From NCBI GenBank assembly GCA_022885665.1, contig JAGQDJ010000028.1:248001-312000 (forward strand): a stretch of 64,000 nucleotides of DNA, read 5' to 3'. Source of the stretch: Triops longicaudatus. Its lineage: Eukaryota > Arthropoda > Branchiopoda > Notostraca > Triopsidae. Shown in pieces: positions 49,901 through 58,824 of the stretch. The notes under the pieces were generated by a model. The model searched no databases, was not told the origin of the DNA, and was given only the letters and a program-made list of their open reading frames with translations. Every line of letters begins with the position of its first letter. The first letter of the stretch is position 1. Both the position numbers and the translations under genes were made by a program.

Positions 49901-52900
49901 GTCTCGAAGTTATTGGGTGCTTCCATCCATATCGTAACTCTTTATTGTTTTCCATTAGCACGGTAAATCACTCTGTTTTTATTTTGAAGCTTCTGTATCA
50001 ACCACCCCTACGACCACCGAAGAAACTACAACACCCGTGACACAACCGTCCGCTGTCTGCAGCGACCAGATGGGATTGGAAGACAATACGCTGAATGACG
50101 AACAAATTACCATGTCTTCAGTTCGCCATGGAAATGACATCACTTACGGAAAACGTCAAATCCGACTCGGCGTGGATAACAGACCACCCGGTTCAGGCGC
50201 CTGGATGCCACAACAGAATACACCTGACGAGTTCATTCGCGTAAGTTAACATTCTTCTGTAAAAATTCTTCGATTGTCACTTTTATGCCACAAATACTGT
50301 AATTGGTGCATTTTTCTGTAGTTGGACTTCTTGGAACCGCGAAACTTGACGGGCGTGATCACTCAAGGCCAGCACAACGGAAAATCCTGGGTCACCCATT
50401 ACAAAGTCCGCTATAGCACGGATGGTGAAGAATGGACCCCCTTTATGGCAGATCCTGTGTTAGGCAACGAAAGAGTACGTTAATTTTTTACTTTGTGGGA
50501 TGACAAACGTCGACTTACAAACTTTTCTGTTTATTCCTGTGAGTAGATTTTCTTGGCCAATACTGACGCGGACACTCCGCAGACAAACATATTCCCGACA
50601 TTGATCAATGCCAGATACTTGGAGATCATCCCTCATCTCTGGCATAACAGTATTGCTATGAGGATTGAAGTCCTGGGCTGTTTCCATCCTATTTGTAAAT
50701 TGATATCAATGCCCTTCATTTGCAGACTATTTACATATTTTCGTTTTCTCTATAGCTACAAGTCCTGAAGTCACAACACCAGTGACTGCCACCGAGGAAG
50801 TCGTTACTACTACTACCCCGGCACCGACCGAAGCTCCGACAACTGAGCAGCCCAAGATTTGCCAAGACCAAATGGGATTCGAAGATATGACCTTAAATGA
50901 CGAACAGATCTCACTGTCGTCTGTTCGCCAAGGAGACGACGTTCGTTTCGGCAAGCCGCAATTGCGACTGGGCACAGATAACCGCCAGCCTGGAGGTGGA
51001 GCATGGATTCCCGCACGGAACTCGCACGTAGAATTTATCAAGGTAATATAGAACAATTTTGTGTCTGGCCAAATTTAAGCAAAATATGATTTGTAGATCA
51101 ATTTCCTCGAACCGAGAAACCTGTCCGGTATTATTACGCAAGGCCGACCTGGAAGCGAAGAATGGGTTACTGTATACAAGGTTTTGTACAGCCACGACAA
51201 CGAGAACTGGAATCCTATTGTTAACGATGTCGGCCTAGAAATTGTACGATTCCAATAGAATTGATAGATCAAAACTCTTATTCCAAGTATGTTCTAGGAA
51301 TTCACCGGCAACAATGATGCGGATACTCCTAAAACTAATCTGTTCCCGAGACTCATCAATGCGCAGTACTTGGAGATCATTCCGGCTGCCTGGCACAATC
51401 ATATTGCCATGCGTTTGGAGGTTCTGGGTTGCTATCATCCTTACCGTAAGGACCTTTTACATTTTAGATTCTTTAGCTGTGCGCTTCAATTGTTAACGGC
51501 TTACTATTTCACATTCCCTGTTTTTCAGTGGTTTTACTTTCTAGTTGTGAAAGTGTGTGATTTTACTTTATTTATTTATTTTTATTGTAATTTTAGCTCC
51601 TCTGCCTACTACGACCCCTGCTCCTACGACCACCACAGTTGAAGTCACGACAACAGCTTTGTGCCACCCGTGCCCAGGAGTTCCTGCTGAACTCCTAAAT
51701 GGCTGTGCTTGTCCTGAAGGTCGATCCTGGGATGGAAAGGAGTGCGTATTATCTTCCCAATGCCCCTGTTACGTTGGACACATTCGGTACGAATTGGGCG
51801 CAGCTTTCGAGGAACACGATTGCTCCGTTTGCGTTTGCAAATTAGGAGGCAGTACTGATTGCCACAAGAAGGAATGTCCGCCATGTAAACCGGTACGTCT
51901 TTTTAGCAATTTGTGTGTAATCCCTATTTTGTTTACTTAAAAATATTTTCTTTGTTTATGTTTAATTTGTTCGTTTATTAATTTTGCTAGTGCATTTTCC
52001 GTTTTTTACATGACTTTTCCATTTTATGGCTTTGCCAGGAAGAGCTTGCCTGAAAACAGTAAAAGTAACCAACTGTCTTTTCGTAGGGCTTACACAGCGT
52101 TTTAACGTCCCGTTGCAACTGCCAATGTAAACCCTGCGATCCCGGTACAGTGTTGTGCCCAACCAGCAACATTTGCATCAATGAGACTCTTTGGTGTGAT
52201 GGTATTGAAGACTGTCCCGATGACGAACGTCATTGTGTAACATCTACGACTCCACGACCAAGTGAGTAGTTTATTTCAGAATAAAAACACACTATATTTC
52301 CTTAGTTGTCAATGTACTACTTAGTAAGTGAAAATCACTTAGTACCACTGTAATCAATTCATTTTGTAACCGGCCAGATGAGTCCAAAACGTTTATCTGT
52401 TCTTGGCTCTTTGTGGTCACTCGACGATATTTTGGTTTGTATACTATTGGCTTTAATGATGCAGGTACGACGTCAAAACCAACAACTGCCGGAACGACGA
52501 CAAAGAGTGTTACACCAAAATCGACCACAGGCCAACCAGATGCTACGAAAACACCGGAGAGTCGCACGCTATGTCCCGACATACGTTGTCCTTCCGGATT
52601 TGAAGCAGTGGTGACAAAGAGAACAAAGTCTGATGGATGCCCCTCATTCATTTGTGAACATATTCCGAACGCTCCGTGTGAGAAGCCCAGTTGCCCTCCA
52701 GGCTTTTCGCTGTTAGAAATCGAACAAGAAGTTAACGAGTGGGGCCAGCAAGTGCAAACCCAAAGCCATGTAATGATTCAGTTGAGAAAACTTCAACAAT
52801 CCAAAAGTAAAACTAATCGTTCCTTATGTGCCCTATGTATCTCCATAGAGTCTGGACGAGTATACCGATGAAGCTGAACAGTGCCCGAAATATAAATGCG

Positions 52901-55900
52901 TACCGTTTAGTCCATCTACGCCGTCTGGAGTATCGACTGTAACCACCGCCAGTCCGTCTTCGCCGCGGGATGAGACAGAAAGAAGCACTCCTGGACAGCT
53001 CGTACAACCAACCACGACAGCGCTGCCTACTAAGGAAGACGTCTGCACCGTTAACCAGAATTCCGTCACGACGTTTGATGACACACATTATGACTATAAC
53101 GTTTGTCACCATATTCTGGCCCGTGATTTGGTTAGTGAAGACTGGAGCGTGATCATTCACAAAAACTGTACGACCATCTGCTCTACGTTTATCGAAATTA
53201 TCCATAAAGACCACAAACTCGTCCTGGGCTCTAACTTTGTGTTAACTTACGACGGCTATGAGTACACTCTCGTCCAAGCTCAGCAGATAGCAGCCAAACA
53301 CCGAGCGTTCGTCATTTCTAGAGTGGGTGGCTCCATCTTATTCCGTTCGGAGCATTACGGTTTCTGGGTAGTATGGGACGGACAAAGTAACGTCAAGATT
53401 GGCGTTACTTCAAAACTCAGCGAGAAGGTAGATGGTCTGTGCGGCTTCTACAACGACGTTACAGAAGACGACAAACGTAAACCTGATGCCACACCAGCAT
53501 CGAGCACTCTCGCATTTGGCGATTCTTGGGCTGTACCCGGTGAAGACTGCAAAGCTGTTGAGTGCCCGTTTGAGCTTCGCAACGTTGCTTGGGAATACTG
53601 CTCCAAACTGAAGTAAGCTAAGAATTTAAAAATTCGTTTTTTATCTCAATTCTGAAACGTATTTAAATCTCAATCAGGGAAACACCGTTTGACAAATGTT
53701 ACGGAAACCAAGGATCCGCCTTCGACAGGCTCTTCAAAGAATGTCAGGAGTACATGTGCCATTGTATGGGAGAAGAACACACCGTACAAGAGTGCAAGTG
53801 CAACTCATTCCAGGACTTCGTATCTCAATGCTTGACAGAACAACCTAAATTAGATCTTTCTAACTGGCGTATCAAAGCTGAGTGTCGTAAGTAGATATTT
53901 GAAATTCGGGTCGATTAATTCGGTAAACAATGTAATTCTTGTAGCGGCGGAGTGCCCCAATGGCAAAATATTCAGGGAGTGCAACAACCGACAATGCGAA
54001 GTAACTTGCGAAAACCAACATGACCCTCACGCTTGCCCTGAGATCCCGGAGCTATGTTTCCCGGGCTGTGTTTGCCCCGACGGATTGGTCAGCAAGGGAG
54101 ATAAGTGCGTGAAGCCTTCAGACTGTAGAGATTGTAAGTAGACCGCGTGCAGTTGAATTTAGTGCTCTATTTATTGTTACGTTTTCCGCTTAACTTATTT
54201 AATTTTGCTTTTTAAAACCCTGTTAATTGCTTAATTTTTCGAAAGGTGTATGCGATGGACAGGGCGACCCGCAGTACCTCAGTTTTGACAAGACCAACTT
54301 TACTTTCAATGGTAACTGCACTTACGTAGCTGCCCGGGATATCAAACCAAACGGAGATCACGATTTCCAGGCAAATTTCCACAATCCACCCAGAGTATCG
54401 TTCGGACATCATAAATTATTATTTTTGACCCCCACAACAGGTTCTGGTCACAAACAAAAAATGCGAAGACGAGCCAACAACGACGTGTACCGACGCCGTA
54501 GCCATTCTTTATGAAGGCCATGTGATCCACATTCAACGATCCGAAGAAACTCAATCTATTGTAACTACGCTGGATGGTGACTTAATAGACAATTTCCCTG
54601 TCAATCTGGGCTGGGTGAAGATGGAAAGACACGACGGTAAAGTGGTTAAGGTTTTGTTGCCCGCCATCCAACTGGAAGTTTCGTATTATTTCCACACATT
54701 CGCCTTCAAAGTGGCACTGCCATCTCAGACCTACTATAACAAAACCGAGGGTCTTTGTGGTATGTTCTCTTGAGATTGCATTGAAAATAGCGTATAAGAC
54801 AAATCACGTTTGTAATAGGAAACTGCAATTACGATAAGTCGGACGATCTCCGAAAGAGTGACGGCGAAACTACAGAAGAAATCGACGATTTCGGTCTAAG
54901 CTGGTTGGTGAAAGATTTGCCAAAAGATTTTGACGAGGAACCGTCATGCGATGTACCACCTGGTCTACCTATGGAATGTGTACCTCCTCCACCCGAAGAA
55001 GACCCGTGTTTGAAACTCGTCATGGACGAATCCTTCAGAAAAGTAAATCTTTGACCGTCTTTTCGTGGAACAGAAGTGATTCTTTTCTGTTATGCAGTGC
55101 AACCTGGTTGTGGACCCAGCTTCATTCATTTCTGCTTGTCAATATGATTACTGCCACAGCGAAAAGAAAGAAGCCTCTACATGTCGCAGCCTGGAAGCCT
55201 ACGCCCGCAAATGCGCCGAAATCGGCATTTGCCTGGAATGGAGAAGCGAGGAGTTGTGTCCACCTGAATGTTCTGAGGGTACGTCGCACTTCTATCTGTT
55301 TACTTCACCGGTTACTTGGCACCTATTCGCTTAAAGAATGAGAATGGTCTCATGTCCGTTCATCCTTATTCACAGGCATGGAATACCGCCAATGTGGCTC
55401 TGGTTGCACAGCAACTTGCGACAATTACGAACTGTACGAGAAAGACCCTGATTCATGCGCGATGAGCACTGCTGATGGCTGCTATTGTCCTGAAGGAAAG
55501 GTAACTGTATTTACGTCCACATTTTTAAATTGCATCATGTACTAGTTTTTTGTTGTGATGCGAAAATTAGGAAAAAATTCGAGATAGTTCATATATTCTG
55601 TGGTATAGGTGCTTCTCAATGATACCTGCGTTGATGTGAAGATGTGCAAACCTTGCGACGACCAAGGACATTATCCTGGAGACACTTGGACAACGGATGA
55701 CGGTTGTTCTCATTGCTCATGCTATGGTAGGTTTGTTTGTTTGTTTGTTTTTTCTTTTTGCTTTTTTTTGCAAATTTTGAGAAAACCTAATATTAATTGT
55801 ATCGAATTTGGCTTTGCAAATGTAGACGTAGGCAGTGTTACTTGCAGCGTAACGTTGTGTCAAAGTCAGACGTGTGGTCTTGGGGAAAGGGCTGTGACTT

Positions 55901-58793
55901 CGGAACGACAACCTGGAGAATGCTGTCCGAAAACGATTTGCGGTAATTTGTATTTTTGTAAACGCCTAGAAGACGCTTAACGGAGTTTAATTCTGTGTTT
56001 TAGAACCCAATAAATGCCCAGATGCTTTAATTGTACCCATCTGTGGTCTCCACCAAGAGCTTAAGCAGACGGAAGATTCTGCAGGATGCTCTGTTTTCGT
56101 TTGTGGTAAGTATAGATGCAGCAAAAATCATATACAAATAACAAAAGGAACCATCCAATACTAATTCTTCTATTAATACTATTATGGTTTCGTAGAATGT
56201 ATCCAGCCAGAAGCCTGTCCTGCTATCGCGGATGTTCCGTTGAACCCAGGCGAGGAAATGGTCCTAGTAAAGAAAGGTTGTTGCGAAACAGCCGAAAAGA
56301 TTTGCAAACCAGAAAACTGTCCTGCTTCTCCTACGTGCAAGAAGTACTACGTGAAAGAAGTTGTTCCTGGCACTCAGACAAACTGCTGTCCCGAATATAG
56401 CTGCGGTATAATATAACTGCTACACACACTATTTTCGATGAGGCACATATTTATGCTTGCATATCCTTTATTTCATGCAGTACCGCCCAAAGATGCGTGC
56501 TTGTATGAACACACCATGAAGGTAGAACAGGGCAAACAAGTCGAGATTTCAGATAAATCCAGCGCTACGAAGTTGTACAGGGTAAACGTGCCTTCTTTGT
56601 ACTGTACGATGTAACCTGTACTAATTTAACTTAATTTTATCAAAGGTGAGCTCTACTTGGCAAGATGGTCTGTGTGTCCATTGCCGCTGTCAAGCAACGA
56701 AAGGTGGACTTCCACAAGCCTCTTGTATGGTTACTTCCTGTGCATCGTTAGAATCGAACACCGACTCGGCCGAGTACGTAATTAAAGAAGAATTCGTTCC
56801 TGACACGTGCTGTCCTCAACATGTACGCGTGGCCTGCAAAGACAATACTACTGTTCGTGCTGTCGGAAGCAAATGGATTGACGAAAATGACCCGTGTAAG
56901 AAAACAGAATGCGAGCGATTGTTGGATGGCACAGTCGTTAAGCAAACTGAAGTCCAATATTGCTCTACAACCTGCGAACCAGTAAGAAATTAGACTTGGC
57001 ATGATTAACTTATTTTCAAACTACCGTTCGATACGGAGTGACAAGATACTGTGACGAGCAATTAACGGCTAACTTATTAACCTTAGGGCTGGGAATATGA
57101 GCAACCAAGCAAAGAGAACTGCTGTGGTTCGTGTCGCCAAGTGGCTTGCGTAGTGGACGGCACACTGCACACGCCAGGCGAGTCATGGGTTTCCGATGAC
57201 GGATGTCAAACTTTCTTATGTAGGAGTGAAGATTCCTTAGTAAGCGTGCCTTTTTACGATGTACCAAATGACCAAATGTGCATAAGCCATGATCCACCCA
57301 AATCGTGGCAACTTCTATTGGGAAACATGAACTGCATAGTAAAGTATGTGTTTTAGTTGCGGGTGGAGTCCAAACGAGAAGTTTGCCAAGAACCCAGTGA
57401 AGAAGAACGAGCTGATTACGAATATGAGAAGACCGTGGTACCTGGTCGGTGCTGTCCGATATACACCAAGACTGCTTGCCTGTTCAACGGAGTTAGACAC
57501 AATGTAATCTGAGTTTTTTTCTGGCCACTACATACTGAAACTACATACTGAAAGCTGAATTGTATAGGTGGGTGACGAATGGGATGACCCTGAAGACAAG
57601 TGTGGTACATTACGGTGTATTAAAGACAGTCAAGGTGAAGTCGTGAAGCAGAGTGTACAACAGACTTGCGCTACGGACTGCGGAGAAGTAAGAAAAGCAT
57701 TTTATTTTCAAAATACTCATCTTTAAACGGTGGTGGTTTTGCTAATTGAATTAGGGGTACGAGTATGAGTCAGCATCACCCGAATCAGGAAAATGTTGCG
57801 GACAATGTTTACAAGTTGCATGCGTTATTGGAGGAGTCGCACATCCTATTGGACAGCAATGGTCCGATGGTGTTTGCGTAAGTCATCACTGCAGTGGCGA
57901 CAGAGGAAACGTAATAGCATATAATATTAAAAAAATATACATGAAACTTACTTTAGCTTGCGTTTCATAGGTGTCATTGGTTACATCGATTGAAACTTGT
58001 GGCACTGTTGAAGAAACTTGTCCTCCTGACCGGTTGATCCGTAATGAAAGCCAATGCTGCCCGACATGTGATATATTCGACGATCAAAGTAAGTTCTTAT
58101 CTTAACACCAGTTAAAATCAGTATGCCCCCTTAACCTCTTTGAATTCGTGTATTTCCTAACGTTAGAAAATTGCATGCCGGTTCCCAAGTCTGGTCCCGA
58201 GACAATTGGTATCTTCGTTCACCATGCAGCACTCCACGGAGAATGCCGAAATGAACAGCCTGTAGAAGGTCTGATGGAGTGCGAAGGACATTGCAAATCA
58301 GGAACAGTCCACGAAGCTGGTAAATTTTCTTGCAACGAGAAGTTCTTGTCGGATCTAGATGTTTGCGTTCTTTGTTACGCGAAATTAAAAAAGATATTAT
58401 ATTATTATAATTTCCTAACGTAATATTTTGGTATTTCGAAGAACTCCCAGAACCTCGTTCATGATCCATTTTGCACTTTGGATAATACTCAGTCAGAATG
58501 CGTGATTTGTCCAAAACGTTCGTTGGTTTTCATTTTGAATTGTTTCAAACATCTACACAGGCTCCAACGGCCCGTCGAGTGATTGCAGGTGCTGCCAACC
58601 TACAAGCACACAAGAGATTACCGTACCTTTGAAGTGTAAAGACGGAACCATATGGAATCAGCATGTCACTGTACCGAAATCTTGTTCTTGTAATCGGTGC
58701 AAAGGAGAAGAAACGATTGAGCAGATCAACGAAGCTGGAACCGAGAACGAGCAGTACGACGACAATACGCGTGCTCCCTTCGTAGAATACTAA
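29280..58793 (+). CDS. Hemocytin/hemolectin-like giant secreted clotting protein
   Basis: About 5,240 aa from 86 predicted coding exons (total 15,723 bases including stop), listed block by block in the following entries. It begins with a signal peptide (hydrophobic residues 9-19) at ATG 29280, which has A at -3 and G at +4. The domain order is sushi/EGF-like, three VWD-C8-TIL units, a central region with five WxxW domains, five F5/8 type C (discoidin) domains and one chitin-binding type 2 domain, then LDLa, two VWD-C8-TIL units, VWC-like repeats and a C-terminal cystine knot. VWD plus discoidin plus cystine knot is the hemocytin/hemolectin plan, known in insects for hemolymph clotting and hemocyte aggregation. 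Fly hemolectin is about 3,840 aa, so this protein is clearly longer. Splice phases are consistent through all 86 exons; most introns are 50-150 bases. The one long intron (34856-40597) hosts an antisense gene. Confidence 0.93.
32905..34580 (+). other. Hemocytin-like gene, exons 10-16: VWD1-C8-TIL
   Basis: Exons: 32905-33049, 33122-33258, 33315-33457, 33517-33679, 33816-33949, 34005-34170, 34349-34580. VWD1 starts near HYKTFDGKIYSF and ends with TAGLCGRING, so the first Cys of the usual CGLC motif is Ala. C8 is in exons 14-15 (CQCENEDRNECGCH) and the TIL domain in exon 16 (CVEGCYCPPG). Exon 12 to 13 (33457 to 33517) is placed by phase and by the VWD pattern after LKWDTK. Confidence 0.88.
34878..34934. 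repeat. Poly-T tract with an unresolved base
   Basis: A run of 43 T, one N at 34921, then 13 T. The N is the only ambiguous base I noticed in the window and marks an assembly join or a miscounted homopolymer, so the true length is unknown. On the minus strand it reads as poly-A. Confidence 0.9.
35288..35293 (-). terminator. Polyadenylation signal of the nested KCTD-like gene
   Basis: Minus-strand AATAAA 95 bases after the stop codon at 35390-35388, running straight into an A stretch (35290-35278 as T on the plus strand). It gives the nested gene a compact 3' end well inside the host intron. Confidence 0.6.
35388..39478 (-). CDS. KCTD-like protein: T1/BTB domain plus H1-like C-terminus, nested gene
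   Basis: Three exons: 39478-39340, 37495-37374, 36371-35388; 414 aa. The start ATG has A at -3 and G at +4. Exon 1 ends in phase 1 and exon 2 supplies the two missing bases; exon 2 ends CAG/GTAAGT in phase 0 and exon 3 opens in phase 0 directly after an AG. The N-terminus (TVTLTVGRVAHTIKADTLL), then RDGHAYAYIWHYLTTGDLIYP and LLQELSSCGLADDV, follow the K-channel-tetramerisation BTB pattern across all three exons. Residues 99-271 are Ser-rich and probably disordered. Residues about 272-387 (TLILLVTAEDL, then KAGFHLTVHSEW) resemble in layout the H1 domain of vertebrate KCTD8/12/16, which bind GABA-B receptors and G-beta-gamma; those proteins are 325-473 aa long. BTB assignment is firm, H1 assignment weaker. 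It lies wholly inside an intron of the hemocytin-like gene on the opposite strand. Confidence 0.8.
41850..43762 (+). other. Hemocytin-like gene, exons 23-31: TIL-like, VWD3-C8-TIL
   Basis: Exons: 41850-42000, 42053-42231, 42293-42476, 42551-42802, 42854-42997, 43054-43172, 43227-43357, 43426-43545, 43606-43762. Exons 23-24 encode a further Cys-rich TIL-like piece (CRPGCQCKKG). VWD3 begins SHFKTFDGKMYDFQGNCDY and ends RGLCGNYND. C8 is in exons 28-29 and the TIL-like Cys-rich region in exons 30-31. Confidence 0.88.
43820..45686 (+). other. Hemocytin-like gene, exons 32-39: WxxW domains 1 and 2, discoidin domain 1
   Basis: Exons: 43820-44045, 44115-44310, 44373-44619, 44678-44928, 44981-45066, 45153-45272, 45333-45482, 45542-45686. 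Thr/Pro-rich linkers flank two Mucin-2-type WxxW (CysD-like) domains with signatures GWSTWINTHQP and GWTSWMNDNQP, an ECR motif in the middle and a YCDC or KCEC end. The first F5/8 type C domain follows in exons 36-39, with SWSPASLDMSREWLQIDL in its core and LLGC at its end. Confidence 0.86.
45742..47132 (+). other. Hemocytin-like gene, exons 40-44: WxxW 3, chitin-binding type 2, WxxW 4
   Basis: Exons: 45742-45854, 45914-46097, 46164-46472, 46532-46880, 46978-47132. WxxW 3 has GWTAWMNSHTP. Exon 42 carries its YCQC end, a Thr/Pro linker and a six-Cys chitin-binding type 2 (peritrophin-A-like) domain with DCYVFYHCVD and YNPQHQICDWPE. Exon 43 begins with a Glu/Thr-rich linker and then WxxW 4 (GWTEWFNISNP). 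Confidence 0.86.
47185..48471 (+). other. Hemocytin-like gene, exons 45-50: linker, TIL/VWC-like modules, WxxW 5
   Basis: Exons: 47185-47319, 47383-47502, 47569-47678, 47753-47887, 47944-48102, 48300-48471. Exon 45 is a Thr/Lys/Pro linker. Exons 46-48 form Cys-rich modules (CPPGHFWRDEHNC, then CEVCQC). Exons 49-50 form the fifth WxxW domain (VWSSWINEDKP, DIECRTA, YYCECG). The exon 48 to 49 join is inside a Thr/Pro linker and could shift by a few codons. Confidence 0.82.
48533..51445 (+). other. Hemocytin-like gene, exons 51-62: discoidin domains 2 to 5
   Basis: Exons: 48533-48611, 48664-48997, 49053-49278, 49331-49503, 49580-49726, 49786-49933, 49990-50240, 50322-50474, 50547-50694, 50756-51042, 51097-51243, 51298-51445. 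Domain 2 occupies exons 51-53 and contains NWIAGHAKHDEWIQVDL. Domains 3, 4 and 5 each use three exons, all split at the same places, the last always 148 bases. They share LNDEQI or VDEQI, FLEPRNL, TQG, LINARYLEI and LEVLGC motifs and are joined by Thr/Pro linkers. The intron after 49726 uses a GC donor. Discoidin domains bind glycans or phospholipid, which fits a role on hemocyte or microbial surfaces. Confidence 0.9.
49727..49785 (+). other. GC-AG intron
   Basis: A 59-base intron with donor AAG/GCAAGG and acceptor TCCAG. No GT nearby keeps the frame and the discoidin pattern, whereas this donor matches the consensus of the minor GC-AG class (AG/GCAAGT) closely. Confidence 0.75.
51597..52769 (+). 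other. Hemocytin-like gene, exons 63-65: TIL-like, LDLa, Cys-rich spacer
   Basis: Exons: 51597-51892, 52087-52261, 52465-52769. Exon 63 has a Thr/Pro linker and a TIL-like module (NGCACPEGRSWDGKEC). Exon 64 encodes an LDL-receptor class A repeat ending LWCDGIEDCPDDERHC, with the acidic calcium-binding end intact. Exon 65 is Thr-rich, then carries short CxxC modules (CPDIRCPSGFE and CEKPSCPPGF). Confidence 0.83.
52849..54133 (+). other. Hemocytin-like gene, exons 66-68: VWD4-C8-TIL
   Basis: Exons: 52849-53612, 53678-53886, 53945-54133. Exon 66 is the longest of the gene (764 bases) and holds almost the entire VWD4 without an intron, from TTFDDTHYDYNVCHHILARD to DGLCGFYNDV, whereas the other VWDs are cut by two to three introns. 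C8 is in exon 67 (CHCMGEEHTVQECKC) and TIL in exon 68 (CFPGCVCPDG). Confidence 0.9.
54246..55726 (+). other. Hemocytin-like gene, exons 69-74: VWD5-C8-TIL
   Basis: Exons: 54246-54394, 54441-54759, 54819-55042, 55098-55278, 55376-55500, 55609-55726. VWD5 runs from QGDPQYLSFDKTNFTFNGNC to EGLCGNCNYD. The donor after 54394 (AGA/GTATCG) is preferred; a GC donor 24 bases earlier (CAG/GCAAAT) would also keep frame and drop eight residues. C8 is in exon 72 and TIL in exons 73-74. Confidence 0.87.
55826..58088 (+). other. Hemocytin-like gene, exons 75-84: VWC-like repeats
   Basis: Exons: 55826-55942, 56004-56105, 56196-56405, 56481-56581, 56646-56981, 57087-57239, 57357-57503, 57568-57687, 57755-57877, 57971-58088. 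Repeated modules with CC pairs (GECCPKTIC, KGCCETAEKIC, TNCCPEYSC, ENCCGSCRQVAC, GKCCGQCLQVAC) match von Willebrand type C-like repeats. Exon ends fall at equivalent points in successive repeats, consistent with repeat growth by exon duplication. Confidence 0.85.
58167..58793 (+). other. Hemocytin-like gene, exons 85-86: C-terminal cystine knot and acidic tail
   Basis: Exons: 58167-58319, 58561-58793 (TAA). A CTCK-like Cys pattern runs from NCMPVPK through GECRNEQ, CEGHCKSG, CRCC to CSCNRC. In von Willebrand factor and mucins this knot makes the C-terminal dimer. It is followed by about 28 acidic residues to the stop. Confidence 0.88.
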
Positions 58794-58818
58794 ACATCTT
58801 GATAGCTTCCTAATATAA

Positions 58819-58824
58819 AATAAA
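58819..58824 (+). terminator. Polyadenylation signal of the hemocytin-like gene
   Basis: AATAAA 26 bases after the stop codon, giving a very short 3' UTR. It is the first perfect hexamer downstream. Confidence 0.65.
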
